Shown here: positions 13,296 to 13,434 of the stretch, one piece after another
Position numbering within the stretch: position 1 is the stretch's first letter
How the letters are laid out: the number at the start of each line of letters is the position of its first letter
Assembly: GCA_938045435.1 (NCBI GenBank)
Contig: CALIBA010000112.1
Span: 1-13,434 of the forward strand
Origin: an uncultured Selenomonas sp.
Lineage (GTDB): Bacteria; Bacillota; Negativicutes; Selenomonadales; Selenomonadaceae
Reading direction: 5' to 3'
DNA: 13,434 nucleotides
Position numbers and translations under genes: made by a program
Notes under the pieces: generated by a model
Database searches by the model: none
What the model was told of the DNA's origin: nothing
Seen by the model: only the letters and a program-made list of their open reading frames with translations

Positions 13296-13434
13296 TTACT
13301 TTCCCGTGCTCTTTGCAATGCCGCGATAGTCGAGCAGATTGACGCCCACATCCATGTAGATGCGCCACTTGATACCGAGTGTGTCGAACTGCTCCGCGCG
13401 TTCCATTGTCGGCGTGAGGTTGCCGTTGAGGCTT
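13296..13434 (-). CDS. C-terminal end of probable phage major capsid protein (partial)
   Basis: The last 45 residues of a gene entering from the right edge, ending at TAA 13296-13298. Read in the frame that leaves one extra base at the edge, the end contains NGNLTPTMERAEQFDTLGI and WRIYMDVGVNLLDYRGIAKS. The terminal pattern 'KWRIY.D.GV...DYRGI.K..G' matches my memory of the C-terminus of phage major capsid (coat) proteins, and the DUF2190 gene immediately after is a typical capsid neighbour. The segment is too short to assign a capsid family. Confidence 0.65.
   Translation of the reverse strand, partial: SLNGNLTPTMERAEQFDTLGIKWRIYMDVGVNLLDYRGIAKSTGK

Noticed and set aside
1..13434. CRISPR arrays, tRNA or rRNA genes, insertion sequences, diversity-generating repeats
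   Set aside because: No regularly spaced repeats, no tRNA-like cloverleaf and no transposase or reverse transcriptase frames were seen.

Overview
The window is two unlike pieces joined near 1580-1675. The left piece (1 to about 1576, minus strand) is the N-terminal 525 residues of a RecQ helicase whose wording closely matches RecQ of Bacteroidota (Bacteroides/Porphyromonas type). The right piece (about 1671 to 13434) is a contractile-tail (P2/Mu-like myovirus) phage or prophage late operon, also on the minus strand. Its near-universal strong AGGAGG ribosome-binding sites, TTG/GTG starts and a FDLQRFA-type leader point to a Firmicutes host, most likely Negativicutes (Selenomonas-like). That host assignment rests on recalled family wording, not on a search. 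The baseplate gpJ gene is cut off exactly where the phage piece ends, so the join is either an assembly or amplification chimera or the scar of a deletion in a decayed prophage. The first is more likely because the two sides appear to come from different phyla.

The phage operon reads from high to low coordinates. First comes a head and connector block: the C-terminus of a probable major capsid protein (13296-13434), a DUF2190 decoration-like protein, a head-tail attachment protein, a minor-tail-Z-like protein, a probable tail-terminator-position protein and a small unknown. Next is the tail tube block: sheath (FI-like), tube (FII-like), an intrinsic terminator, and the tail assembly chaperone E with a -1 frameshift extension E'. 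Then come the tape measure (1028 aa) and the baseplate/spike block: gpX, gpD hub, short gpV spike, PAAR tip, gpU, gpW (gp25-like) and the truncated gpJ. Genes are packed with ATGA overlaps or gaps of a few bases, as expected for one late transcript. Tail fibres, lysis, packaging and lysogeny genes are not in the window.

Two features stand out. (1) The chaperone gene carries a canonical U UUU UUA slippery heptamer. The -1 frame after it is open for 52 codons, has no start codon of its own, and encodes a typical E'-like segment. (2) Between chaperone and tape measure lies a self-contained unit on the opposite (plus) strand: an extended -10 promoter, a good RBS, a 67-residue two-helix membrane protein and a strong intrinsic terminator. 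This is the layout of a phage 'moron' (lysogenic-conversion or exclusion gene), placed antisense to the late mRNA. A further notable arrangement is that the spike is split into a short gpV lacking the usual histidine-rich apex and a separate Cys/His-rich PAAR tip.
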